NCBI GenBank assembly: GCA_031002005.1 | Contig: CM061919.1 | Coordinates: forward strand, 224,686,739 to 224,750,738 | Direction of reading: 5' to 3' | Source of the DNA: Vandiemenella viatica | Taxonomy: Eukaryota; Arthropoda; Insecta; Orthoptera; Morabidae | DNA: 64,000 nucleotides | Part shown: piece by piece, positions 32,243-43,529 of the stretch | Layout of the letters: each line of letters begins with the position of its first letter | How positions within the stretch are numbered: position 1 is the stretch's first letter | The notes under the pieces: model-generated | What the model was told of the DNA's origin: nothing | Seen by the model: only the letters and a program-made list of their open reading frames with translations | Database searches by the model: none | Made by a program: the position numbers and the translations under genes

Positions 32243-33339
32243 ACTGTTGATATGGACGTGTTAAGAGAATGGGGAAGCCTAGAAAGAAATAAAAGGCCCA
32301 AGTGTCGCTGACCCTACTGTAGGCTCGTGTTATATTAGTGATTGGGTATGCCAGGATGACTGACACGTGGGTTCTTTGGGGTTTTCCCTACAATGTCCAA
32401 TGACTTCCGCTGACTTTCTTCATGTATCTTCTGCTCCTGGATTCTTGCTCTTCGGACCAATTGTCTTCTTCTCTTGTACTGCCAAATAAACATGAGCATC
32501 GAGGGCAACTTACATCTGGTAGAGGGTGCGGACAGTTATAAGTTACTTGAAATGAATTTAACAATGTTTCTGGAAACCTCATTTAATCTGTACTGAACCG
32601 TAAATCATCTACAGTCGATAGGGAGGTATTCCGTAACCCGTGATACTAATCCTAGGAATGAAACTTAGCCCTATAGTTCACAACTAACAGAGAGTGGTAA
32701 AGTTGGTGCAGCGACTATCTGTTCCGAGGCAGAGATGTTAACTTTTTGCTCGTCAGTGAAGAAGTGAGACTGATCAATGTATTCTGGCTTTCTGGAAAAG
32801 TATTGGCTTGCGTGCTCAGCACTGCACGTGTAGCTTGCAACTTGAACTGTCGATCAGCGGAAATTCGAACAACAGGACGTGCTAACTCGACGTCTGGCTG
32901 CAGTGGAACTTAACAAACTTACACGATTTAGATACTAAAATATTATACTAAATGACGTCGCGTCACACAAGGAAGACAAAATGATAGATGCCTGGGAGGA
33001 GTGGAGAAGATATGACAGGACTGGATCAAGGTGTTGAAGGAGGTTGACTAGGATGAGAAGGGAAAACTAAACAGAGCTAATTGGAAAATGTAAAGGATGA
33101 TGATGGTTTGTCGTTACTACTTAAAAAAAATGATATCCCAAGAGAGTGTATTATTGAGAGAGTTGTCCCATTATATAATACTGAACGCCATCAAACATGC
33201 AACAAGTAACATGACAGAAACTTAAAGGCGCAGAATCTACTGCAAGTAACCTGCCATGCCTCCCAATGCTCGTACCTGGCCATTTGCTATGTTAATTAGA
33301 GAACAAAGTACATCCTGTCTTGGAGAAGACACGAAAGCT
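32243..33339. other. Unassigned
   Basis: Mixed composition; no domain, RNA gene or repeat recognised. Confidence 0.45.
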
Positions 33340-33760
33340 GCGTGTGCAGTCGCAGCTGCAGCAGAGATAACACAAGCTGCCTCGCGCAGTGAGGATAAGA
33401 AACGCTCACCCCTTCCCTAATGGTCCTGCCTCGAACACAGATAATATGCTCCCGCCAGAGTCGCCCGCCCTTCGCCGCCAGAGATTCTATTTAGATTTAA
33501 TCTCAGTTCGGGTCCCACAAAAGCCGTCGCCGCCGACACTGTTACAAAGCAGGCTTGATGTGCAGATGTATGGAAATGCCGAGAGATTGGGGAGACGTGT
33601 CTCGCAGGTCAGGCTCAAAGGGAAGAAATTCAATAAGCTACCGCCAGAGAAACTTGTAAAGACTCCACGACCGTGCCAACACAACGTGTTAGTTCCTCGG
33701 AGGCCATCTTGTAAAAATAACAGGAGATATTTTACACGGTTAAAAATGAACTAACGTCTT
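33340..33760. promoter_or_regulatory. GC-rich non-repetitive block
   Basis: Contains 'cgcagctgcagcagagataa' (E-box plus GATA-type sites), several 'ccgcc' runs, and an open frame of 121 codons (33,389-33,754, plus). The frame is rich in Arg, Pro and Lys and matches nothing I know. It may be an exon of a poorly conserved gene or, more likely, conserved non-coding DNA with chance open frames. Confidence 0.22.
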
Positions 33761-34004
33761 CTAATCATTAAACGTTGACATACAAAAAAAATATTTTAAA
33801 TGATTAACGTATATTGCTTAAAAAATCATCGCTGACTACATTTCACGCATGACTGGTAAGAGTTATTAATGGGCTTCGAAATGCCGTGGAAAATACACAC
33901 AATTATTCAACACTCATTATGAGAAAACAACTGAAGCATTGACAGGAATTGAATGGATCAAGATTTGAAACATTCATTTGGGTCTGGAGGTTTACTCGGC
34001 GTTG
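33761..34004. other. Unassigned
   Basis: AT-rich; nothing recognised. Confidence 0.5.
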
Positions 34005-34153
34005 AAAATGAATAAAATGTTCTCGGGTTACTAGCCGAGTTAGTCCATCAATCAAACACGACGTTTCGACGGTCTCAAGTTCTGCCATTGTCAAGTGACT
34101 GTCACTGGACTAACTCGACTAGTTACACGAGAAAATTTTATTCATTCAATTGG
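34005..34153. repeat. Inverted repeat with about 42-bp arms
   Basis: Left arm 34,007-34,050 ('gaataaaatgttctcgggtt', 'agccgagttagtcca') pairs with right arm about 34,112-34,150 ('tggactaactcgactagtta', 'cgagaaaattttattcattc'). The centre reads 'cacgacgtttcgacggtctc'. I associate this 'cgtcgaaacgtcgtg' phrase with widespread arthropod repeats, possibly Penelope-like element ends; no coding part is present. Confidence 0.6.
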
Positions 34154-34339
34154 ATCTTATTTGGTTTTGTAAAACCAGTTCAGGACATTTGTTGAACATT
34201 TCTGAATGCAGATCATACTCGTTTATCCTCCATTATTTCGTAATACACTACTCTGCAGTTCCTCACATCTTGCATATGTTCGATCTCCACAAGCTTTAAA
34301 AATTACTGCAGGCGTCACCATATTAGGGATATCTTTAAT

Positions 34340-34550
34340 TTTTTAATTTAATTTAATTTCAATGGAGCACACGCTCCGGTGACAATTTCCCTACACAACC
34401 AACTTGCCCCTATCCTGCACCCACCTACATTTGCCCTCTGCAAATTTTAACTTTAAATTCTTTTAACGTTTCCGGTAAGTTATTCATCATTTTCCTTGGT
34501 AACTCATTCCAATCCCTGACACCCTTACCTAAAAAATTAATTAATTAGGT
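34340..34550 (-). pseudogene. LINE 3' end, minus copy
   Basis: On the minus strand it reads 'tgtcagggattggaatgagt', then 'atgatgaataacttaccgga', then the stop and 3' UTR with 'gggcaaatgtaggtgggtgc', ending 'ttgaaattaaattaaattaa'. It is clearly related to 55,120-55,295. It carries only the last about 30 codons of ORF2. Confidence 0.75.
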
Positions 34551-34871
34551 GAACTCAAATAAGGGGGGGAGGGAGTCCCACCAGATCTCACCAAGTCACA
34601 CCAGAAGGGGAGGGGATCCGGATTTACGGAAAATATAACACCTCACGTAATTAATGGACGCCCCCTTAGACAGTAACACAGGAAATTATTCAAAACCAAA
34701 ATTCATACATCTGAAACCATTTCAAAAGCTTATCAGGTTTTTTTTTCATAAAAGTATGTGCATTTTAATTTTTTAGTTACTGAAAAGTAATATCCTCATT
34801 CATTTAACGTCATCTTTATGATTAAGGATTTTTTGAAGTGAAATTTCTTTGGGCAAGGTAGCGTTACGCGC

Positions 34872-34912
34872 GAAGTGCGCATGCGTCGCAACGTTCTGCG
34901 CATGCGCACTTC
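34872..34912. promoter_or_regulatory. Inverted pair of NRF1-like motifs
   Basis: Perfect 14-bp arms GAAGTGCGCATGCG (34,872-34,885) and CGCATGCGCACTTC (34,899-34,912) enclose a 13-base spacer. Each arm contains most of the NRF1 consensus YGCGCAYGCGCR, which the right copy (TGCGCATGCGCA) matches fully. It could be a promoter site or the end of a small palindromic element. No transcript start can be seen. Confidence 0.45.
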
Positions 34913-37030
34913 ACGATACTTCGATGCAAGCAGCGATGATACACTGTCACTTAAGATCATGTTAAATACTCGGTATTCGCTATATCGTTTTGAGTTAGTT
35001 CGCGGTACCTTTTCTATGACTCTATATAGAACTGTGAAAATATGTGTTTCTTGAATATACCTAAACTATCAAAATTTTTAAAGCTTAAATTGTTTTTAAT
35101 ACTCACTGAAAATGACGTAACGACTTCAGGCAGTATATTCACATCCAGAGGAGTCGCCATTATTACGCACCAGTACTTCTAGTTGAGTTTTTTTGTTGTT
35201 TACTAGTTGCTTTTTCTTTATTTGTTTTACTTTCGACGTAGATGGTTTCATTATATTCTCTGTTCGTTGTTATGATAAGAAAAGAAATATGGAATCACGT
35301 TTATACCGCGATACAGTGAACGTATTAATGGGCATGTCATAAAACCTTTCATTTTCATGCAGAAATATTAGCATTCGTCTTTACAGCAGAGAGAATGAGT
35401 TATTTAAGCTTTAAATTATTTTTAGTTATAATCGATATATCTGCGTTCAGCCAGTCATTTTTGACGGCTTAGAACTAGTTACTTAGAAAAAAAATGTGTG
35501 TGGCCTATAGCAGTTTCACTTCTTGCGCGTGTTCACACATGATGCATTAAGGAAAATAGAGCATTCCTTTTCAATAAATCATTTCTGTTTACTGCTGCAG
35601 TTCCGTCTGTTTCTTGTCGTCTATACCATTCCACAGCATAAACTAAATCATAAATATGACCCCAAAGATAACATAATTAAAACGGACAGACAATCACTTA
35701 CGTTCGGAGCACATATGCTACATAACTGCTAACCCCCATCCATTTATTGTACCTATTGCGTCTTCACTGCTGTAAAATGCTTGATAACAGACTGTTCATA
35801 CATTTCAATATTTCACTATATTCTTCTTTCGCTTCCACACATCATCATATGAAACAACTTGAATTTTAGGAGGAATTATTTTTTTTAAATCATCCTGTCT
35901 CTTTACAACTTTAGGTGAATAATAAGCAACATATTCAAAATTTCATCGTATAGTTGACGAGTAATTTCCTACAATGTTATGAGTTCCCGCACCAACTTTG
36001 AATGTAAAAATGAACAACTTAACATCTTCCCTATTTTCTTCATTCGAAGACGTTCCTTGTATGAAATATATTTCACTCGAGTGTATTTTTCGTAAGCGTT
36101 CCAGGCGACAAGAGTAAATATCTAGCATGAATCCCTGCGGAACTCCCGCTCATTTATTTCTGTCGAGATAAACTCCATCGTCAATATTGGACGGAGTCCA
36201 AACCGTTTACTCTATCAGAACCACCGTACATGATAAACGAACGCTCATCCATACAGAAACTGATCAATTCTAGCCTGGAATGGCTGAAGGAACTGTGCTT
36301 AATGCTGTTGCTACGAATCCTTATTTGCATAATGTCCTCTCGTTACGACCGAAATGTGTTAATGGAGTTAGGATTTTACTTCAATTCGAAATGGAAGCCT
36401 AATAGACGTATGCTTCATCTTGACCGTTATATGTGTGGTTACAATGCAGTAAGAATTTTATACGCCATTTCCTTCGTAGAAGACTGATATGATTGGCATT
36501 TTTTTTTTTTATATATGTAACAGTCAGTCTGAAAGTAAGGAGACTTTAAATTCGCTAGTTTTTTATTTTTTCCATTCCTTAATTAGTGAAACCAATTAAT
36601 CGACACAGCATGTGCTACAACAAGCAGTTGATTTCAAACGCCTGTAACTAATCGAAATTCAAAACAGGCTCCCAATAAGAGCTTATAGGCGTTCCTAACT
36701 TCAGGTATTTCCCTGAAATTAATGTATCAATTTTTGATCCACTCACATAAATATCATAAGGGATCTAACAATTAAAGTTTATCAATCAGTTTCGTATGTT
36801 CCGCAAATGAATTTAAAATTCCGTTCTCTACACAACTGTGATGCCTTGGAAAGCAATACATGCAATGGTTTTCTCTATATTCTATTTCCATAGACCATAT
36901 GCACATCAATAACTATTTACTGTTGTCAAAACACAATAATTATAGTTACTACGACTAAAAAAATATCTCATTTTACGTTCATTCAATTGCGGTGTTCGAA
37001 TCTACATTTTTCTTCTATCGACCTATCGTC
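34913..37030. other. Unassigned, AT-rich
   Basis: Over 2 kb without a recognised gene or repeat. The 85-codon frame at 36,230-36,487 (plus) has protein-like hydrophobic stretches, but I recognise no family. Confidence 0.4.
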
Positions 37031-37168
37031 TAGGATTATTTCCAAGACAAAGAACCGTGAATGTAAACAACAATTTTAATAAATCGTAACAGTTAGAGTG
37101 ACTGTCTAGGAATAAAATGAACTGAATTTTTCACAATAAATAGTTTTAAAGTATTGGATTATTTCAAT
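37031..37168 (+). repeat. Inverted repeat R5, left copy
   Basis: Pairs without indels with 41,943-42,080 in reverse orientation (coordinates sum to 79,111). About six mismatches in 138 bases by eye. The pair encloses about 4.8 kb with a LINE, a SINE and a repeat R1 copy. Confidence 0.9.
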
Positions 37169-37189
37169 CACGCAACGAGAAACATGTGT

Positions 37190-37450
37190 ATATCCAACTA
37201 TACCGGGCAACGCCGGGAACTCTGCGAGTACTTATATAAAAATCACGATCTTTCTCATATATCTATAAAACAAAGCTTTATAAAATTAGCGCCAATCATT
37301 TTCGGAATTAAAGCAAACCTAGATTAACCCGCCCCCTACCAAGAAATGTTTGTCCTAGATAAACTCCAAAACTACTTAACAGATTTTGATGAAATTTGCT
37401 TACTATGTGTAATCTGGATCAACTTAAAAGATAGGACAGTTTTTATCTCG
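37190..37450. repeat. Dispersed repeat end fragment
   Basis: Begins 'tataccgggcaacgccggga' and contains 'gattttgatgaaatttgctt'. Both are phrases typical of the ends and bodies of widespread non-autonomous arthropod repeats like R1. Confidence 0.4.
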
Positions 37451-37549
37451 ATTATTGACCTCAATATTTATTATTTTGAATTACATGTTCATTAAATGAT
37501 TGTCAAATGACAATGCTTTGTAATTTTTTTGTATGTTCCGTAAGTTTAA

Positions 37550-37793
37550 GCGGTCTGGTGGCTCAGTGGTTAAGGCATCAGACTGGACATCGAAAGGTCC
37601 CCAGTTGGAATCCCCGTCTCGGCGGGGATTTTTATAGACACTTAACCCGGCCTTCACCTCTAGCGCTACCTGCTGTGTAATGTGAAGTACGCTGGAACGG
37701 TACCGTGGTTCGGATTCCACGTTAAACTGTAGGTCCCATGTACCCGGCAGGATTGGCGGGCTAGGTTAAGATAGATAGATAGATAGATAGATA
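37550..37793 (+). mobile_element. SINE family B with GATA tail
   Basis: tRNA-like head: A-box-like 'gtggctcagtggttaaggc' and B-box-like 'cagttggaatcc'. The body contains 'cccggccttcacctctagcg', 'accgtggttcggattccacg' and 'gttaaactgtaggtccc', and ends in (GATA)n at 37,769-37,793. Related copies are at 51,755-52,006 (minus) and 56,488-56,605 (minus). Confidence 0.85.
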
Positions 37794-38279
37794 TGTTCAC
37801 TTTCATCCCATGTGAGAATAATCTCGGGGATGTGGAACAGTACATACACTTATTAGTAATGTCAATATTACTATATAATTGATAATATTATATATTGACA
37901 AGAAGTTAGTTATGACCAATTAGTATAACCAATATTTCCTGTAACCTACAAATACAATCCCGAGTTAGTTAATACTTATTATGTGGAACAGTGTATAAAC
38001 TTGTTACCAGCATCTAACAACCAGTTATTTTCTTACCAACCATTTACCACAACTCATAAGCAGTCAATTACTTAAAAACCTGTTAGTATCATAATTTTTT
38101 ACAGCAGTTTTTGAGTGCATGCTATCCCATGTTAGTTACTATATATGAGTGAAATTTTGTAAACAGTGTAATTACTTCATTTGTCAAAAGTCTCAACAGA
38201 AAGAAAAACCATATATCATTTTAGTAATTGTGGACAACTTTGTCACCTTTCCCTTCCATACACCATATATACTATTTTA
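37794..38279 (-). other. Probable LINE 3' UTR
   Basis: Lies directly downstream of the LINE stop codon on the minus strand and runs to a (TATC)n tail shared with the GATA tail of the neighbouring SINE. It has an internal imperfect repeat ('atgtggaacagtacatacac' at about 37,829 and 'atgtggaacagtgtataaac' at about 37,981). No coding capacity. Confidence 0.5.
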
Positions 38280-39815
38280 TCAGTCATTCTTAGTTACCAA
38301 ATTCCAAGAAGAAAATTCTTTTACAGAGTAAAATGGATTCTGAAGCAGAAACTCTTTCAGTTTGGACTTAAAGTAGTTGGGTTTTTGTAGATAACATTTA
38401 ATTTCTGTTGGTAAGACATTGAATAAGGAAGCTCCAGTAAATGTTAACCCTTTCTGTACAATTGATAGTGATTTGTAATCCTTGTGAATATTATATTTAT
38501 TCCTAGTATTATGGCTATGTATGTCAGCATTAAGATTGAAGTGTTCAGGATTTTCCACTACAAATGATAGTACAGAGTATACATATTGTGCTGGCATTGT
38601 TAGTACACCCAGGTTTTTAAATAGATTTCTGCACGACGTCTGTGGGCTTGCTCCACAAATAGTTCTAATAGCACGTTTCTGCAATTTAAATACCCTCTGT
38701 GCTTGTGACGAGTTTCCCCAGAATGAGATGCCATACATGAGCAGGGAATGAAAATATGCAAAATATACTAACTTTCTGGTTTCTATATTGGCTATTCTAG
38801 ATATTACCCTAAGTGAAAATGTTGCAGAATTCAGTTTTTTAAGAAGTTGTTGAATATGCTGTTTCCAGTTCAATTTGTTATCTATACATACACCCAGGAA
38901 TTTTGTGAAATTACTTTCATTGATTGCTTTTCCTTCTGATATCACATTATAGCTGTCCTTTGTTTTATTTTTTGTAACAAACTGAAGTAACTGTGTCTTT
39001 TCTACATTAAGTATTAGTTTGTTGGCACTAAACCACCTGTTAATTTTCTTTATAGCATCATTTGCTGTGTTTTCGAGGTTTTGTGCTGATGGGTCTTTCA
39101 ACGATATGCTGGTATCATATGCAAAGAGCACCATGTGTTCATTATCACCTAGTATATGTGGGAGATCATTTATATGGATTATGAACAGCAGAGGGCCAAG
39201 AATTGAGCCCTGAGGCACACCACATTTAACTATACCCCATTCTGAGTTTATAACATTTCCTGTATTAGCATCTTTCAGTGATACACATTGCTTTCTATTT
39301 TCCAGGTAAGATTTAAACCAAAGTCCTGGCTTACCACTAACTCCATAGTGGTCTAATTTACCTAGTAGAATCTCATGATCAACAGAGTCAAAAGCCTTAG
39401 CAAGATCACAGAATATACCTAGGGAATTTAATTTTTTATGCATTGATTCCAGTATGTTGTTTACAAAAGCAAAAATTGCTGAATCTGTTGAAACGCCTTG
39501 TCTAAAACCAAACTGTACTTTACTGAGTAGGTCATTCTTTTGTAGATGTGCATACACCCTTCTGTACATTGCTTTTTCAAAGATTTTTGAAAATGCTGGT
39601 AGAAGTGATATCGGTCTGTAATTTTCAATCTTTGAGGTTTCACCCTTTTTATAAAGCGGTTTGATTATTGACTTCTTGAGTGAGTCAGGAAAGATACCTT
39701 CTTCAAAAGAACTATTACATATATGACTAATAACTCTACTAATGCTGGTGTTACATTGTTTTACTACATGGGTTGAAACCTCATCATAACCAAATGACTT
39801 GCCAATAGAAACCCT
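38280..39815 (-). pseudogene. Non-LTR retrotransposon reverse transcriptase, 5'-truncated
   Basis: About 510 codons stay open on the minus strand; the first Met of the long frame is at 39,569 but similarity continues upstream to about 39,812. In order: 'GKSFGYDEVSTHVVK' (finger region), 'YKKGETSKIENYRPISLLPA', 'KVQFGFRQGVSTDSAIFAF', 'DLAKAFDSVDHEILLGKL' (motif A), 'GVPQGSILGPLLFIIHINDL' (motif B), then the motif C region as 'LFAYDTS' where active elements have F/Y-A-D-D-T. 'FTKFLGVCIDNKLNWKQHI' (motif E) and 'LQKRAIRTICGA' follow, to the end at a stop at 38,280. It belongs to the jockey/CR1-like group of LINEs, which copy RNA by target-primed reverse transcription. The first catalytic Asp of motif C is Tyr and the endonuclease and ORF1 are absent, so it is inactive although the frame has no stop. 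Confidence 0.92.
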
Positions 39816-40044
39816 GTCACCAGATCATTACGACCACATGAAATTATAAGTTTCTAACAGATGGTGATGTGTTGATTTATCGACACAACTCTTGGTTATC
39901 TAGGTTGGGTAACCTTCCAATAGATGACATTGTGTTTCGGTTTCTTTATGCTGTAGTATATTCCACGCCATATGTGTTTATGTTTACGACATAACAGAGT
40001 TTCTTGAATCTTTCGTGTATTATCATTTTTATAAGTGCGCTGTG
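39816..40044. other. Unassigned
   Basis: No feature recognised; marks the 5' truncation point of the LINE. Confidence 0.5.
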
Positions 40045-41129
40045 TATCTATACTAACATTATAAATGCGAAAGTAACTCTGTCTGTTTGTTACGTTTCTT
40101 GTGCTAAACAGATGAAATTTGACGAGCAGATGCTATTTGGCATTAGGATAAACATAGCATTCTTTTTACTGTATATTTAATACATTTTGTCATATAATTC
40201 TGAAAAATTACTGAACGGCTATAGACAGACACATAGGATGTGTGAGTCTCTGTACTACCTGTGCACAAAGTGGTCTGATAGCTCAGTGGTTAAAGCGCTT
40301 GCTTACTGCTGTTTGGAGCGTGGTATCCGATTCAAATCCCCGTGGAAGCAAAGATTTCTAAAAATTGATTGTGATTTTATGAGTCACGCTTGGACCATCG
40401 GTTGTTCGGATTGAATGTTAAACGGTAGATTACACAAATTTAAGGGTGCAATGCGAGGCAAATCGTAGATAGTCTAGCAATACTGTAGGTGTACACTTTT
40501 TTACGTTATATTTATCCCTCAGGGGTGATTCGCAGTCAGTGTGTGTGTGATCTGCAGTAATAATACCATAAATGCGGAAGTAAGTCTCTGTCTATTTGTT
40601 ACGTTTTGACGACTAAATGCCTATACCGATATTGACGGAATTTGGCAAGAAAATCTGTAGGAAGGCCACAGAACATTTTTTTCGGTGTAATTAACAGTTG
40701 TAGTCTTGAAATTGTGAGAACTTATCAAACGGTGACAGAGAGACGCATGTGTGTGTTAATGCGTATGTTACGTCGGTTGCACAAGCTGTGCTTCTCGCGC
40801 ATTATGTGTATGATTTGTTAATAAATTTCGTTTAGACAAAAAACGTATTATCTAGTATAGATGTCGATTTTCTCTGTACTATTACTTTGTGTCTGCTTAA
40901 ATGTTTCTGGCACCAGTTTATTTTGCCTTCTTTCTTGAGATGACTTGAGGACGTAAACTGGCCTAAGGTATAGCTCTAGCAGAGCACGTGCAGCTAAAAT
41001 TATTAGAACCTAAGAATCGGATGCTCATTCTGAAGAAAGAAGAAAAGACCAAGCTGAAATAAAGGTGCCCTTAGTTAACCTCCCCACCCCCCTCCCCACC
41101 CCCCCTCCCCACCCCCCCCTCCCCACCCC

Positions 41130-41191
<62 letters not shown>

Positions 41192-41398
41192 CCCCGCACC
41201 TTCATTTGTTTTTCTGTTTTTAAATATGTTGGAAACTGATTCTCTTCAAGAGACAGGTTCGACGGTAGAATGATATAGTGATAGCTTTCCTCGGTATTGT
41301 TTGGGACCAATCCTTCGTTACCAACAGCTTTCTATATTCAATTCTGGCAAAGAAATTCTTAATCCACGCGTAATAAGTCGCGGGTATCAGCTAGTTAC
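40045..41398 (+). repeat. Dispersed repeat R1, long plus copy
   Basis: Starts 'tactaacattataaatgcga' and 'aagtaactctgtctgtttgt', includes the tRNA-like segment at about 40,270-40,345 ('tagctcagtggttaaagcgc' and 'gattcaaatccccg'), and ends 'gtcgcgggtatcagctagtt'. It carries the C-rich and CA microsatellite at 41,077-41,190. It corresponds over most of its length to the minus copy 2,956-4,231 and in its central and right parts to 6,795-7,665. Confidence 0.75.
41077..41190 (+). repeat. C-rich minisatellite followed by (CA)n
   Basis: Units of the type 'cctccccaccccc' (four or five copies) up to about 41,131, then about 29 CA dinucleotides to 41,190. The 79-codon antisense frame over it is low-complexity and not a gene. 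Confidence 0.9.
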
Positions 41399-41942
41399 AT
41401 ATATATTTATCAAGGGCTTCACAGTATCTATAACTAAATCGTTTCTTATGGAAAAGCCTCATTTCCATTTTTCTTTTTGTACAAAAAATATATTTTTTAT
41501 ATATTTGGGTTCGATAAGAATAGACCTATTTATTTTAAAAGGACTCATTCGTTGCTGAACTTCGTACAATGATGTGGAAAAAAAGTATAAATCATTGTTC
41601 CTTATTGAATTGGCTCATGTGCTGGACTACTTTTTCCAGAGCTATTTAATACTGTACACTGCTCGTCATTATTATTTATAAAACATTGCTTATCTTCTTC
41701 CATTGACTATTACTTCTAAACAATGTGGCAGGCATAAGGAGGCAATCAGACACGTTAACAACGCTGACGTCGGTTACGCTAATTAATGTCTATGGTTCGT
41801 TCTTAACGCCTGGCATATATTCTCAAATCAAGTAGACGGTACCTATCATCGCCTCATAATATATAATTAAATTTGAATTAAATTTCAGTAGCAATAGAGA
41901 ATTTTAAATTTAATATTATTTGAATTGCGAATAAATAAAACC
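41399..41942. other. Unassigned
   Basis: AT-rich; no gene or repeat recognised. Confidence 0.5.
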
Positions 41943-42080
41943 ATTGAAATAATCCAATATTTTAAAACTATTCATTGTGAAAAATTCAGTTCATTTTATT
42001 CCTAGACAGTCAGTCTAACTGTTACAGTTTATTAAAATTGTTGTTTACATTCACGGTTCTTTGTCATGGAAATAATCCTA
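41943..42080 (-). repeat. Inverted repeat R5, right copy
   Basis: Reverse complement of 37,031-37,168 with about six mismatches. Confidence 0.9.
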
Positions 42081-42104
42081 CATCATTTCGTTCATCATGT
42101 TTAC

Positions 42105-42969
42105 ATATATATAAAGATGAATGTATGTTTGTTTGTTTGTTCTTCATACAAATCCACAGTTTTCATCCGATCTCGATGAAACTTTGCACACTTATCCTTT
42201 AAAACAAGGAGAAAAATACTGTCTACATTTGGTTGAAAAATTATCTGTATAAATAACGCATGTTGTCTCATAACTTCGAAATACGGCGATAGACAGACAC
42301 GTTGGATATAGACGTCTCCGTACCGTGTTTACGTGTAGTGGACTGCCGGCTCAGTGGTTAAAGCGCTTGCTTACGAACGTCGTGGTCTCCGGTTCAAATC
42401 TCCAAGAGTCAGGCCTGGGTCGTACGTTATTCGGATTGAATGTTAAACTGTAGATATTAGAAAGTTGGGGGTGCAATGCGAGGCAAATCGTAGGTAGTCT
42501 TGCAATGTTGTAGGTGTACACTTTTTTACGTTATAATGATCCCTCAGGTGTTGTTCGCAGTCAGTGTGTGAGTGTGAACCACAGTAATATTATTACAAAT
42601 ACGGAAGTACTGTAAGTCTCTGTCTTTTTGTTACGTTTTGACGACTAAATGGCTATATCATTGTGATGGAATTTTATAAGGAAATCTGTATGAAGGGCAC
42701 AGGATATTTTTTCCAGTATGATTAACAGTTGTAGTCACGAAATTTTGAGACCTTATCGAATGGTGACAGAAATATGTTGGAAATTGATTCTCTTCAAGAG
42801 ACAGGTTCGACGGTGCAATGATGTAGTGATAGCTTTCCTGTCATATTATTCCGACTCGATATTGTTTGGGACCAATCCTTCGTTACCAACAACTTTCTAT
42901 ATTTAATTCTGGCAAAAAATTCTTAATCCACGCGTACGAAGTCGCGGGTACGAGCTAGTATATATATAT
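42105..42969 (+). repeat. Dispersed repeat R1, near-identical to the 7-kb copy
   Basis: Same order and near-identical sequence as 6,795-7,665. It lacks about 37 bases right after the tRNA-like segment (42,327-42,402), so its B-box flank is altered, but it has about 25 bases absent from the other copy near 42,596. It ends 'gtcgcgggtacgagctagta' and runs into (TA)n. The shared 62-codon frame lies at 42,718-42,906. Confidence 0.8.
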
Positions 42970-43529
42970 ATTTAAAAAGAAGAAGAAGAAAAAGGAATTA
43001 TAGCATTATTTAAATACATTTTCTTACAAAAATTGAGCCAGTTTTCCAGTATTTACATTTACTTTTGCAGCATAAGCCTCAGTGATTTCATTACTGTACT
43101 AATTTAATTTCTTAAACGTAATTTCATCACACATCATGCTTCTATGTATGAAAAGTATAAACAAAAAGATAGATTTCACTACAGTAAGTCGTTTTGTAAG
43201 AATTTATTCTGCAAAATTTAGGCCCGACATAAAGAATTTGGTAAGTAATTATTCTTATATGCTTTAACATGCTTTGTAAATTTTACAAAGGAAAGTTACT
43301 TCCTCACTTCATAAATCACCATTATTGTGGAACCGGTGGGCGCTTAGAAAATTTTACTTCTAACAGGGGCAGTCGGCCAATTGTAAAATTCAGTTTCAGT
43401 TCATACTGTGTGTAATAAAAGCTCATGGCCAGATGTGTAATGTCGTAAAGTAGTAATATGCGCTTTATTCGCCTTGTCGAGAAAATCGGATTGAAATATT
43501 CCGTTGCGTTACATAGATATCAATGGGCG
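42970..43529. other. Unassigned
   Basis: AT-rich; nothing recognised. Confidence 0.5.

Noticed and set aside
33389..33754. 121-codon open frame rich in Arg and Pro
   Set aside because: GC-rich DNA lengthens chance frames; no family recognised and the antisense strand is also open.
36230..36487. 85-codon frame with hydrophobic stretches
   Set aside because: Looks superficially protein-like but no family, no repeat copy and no splice sites that I trust.
41071..41310. 79-codon frame with long Val-Cys repeats
   Set aside because: Translation of a (CA)n and C-rich microsatellite on the opposite strand.
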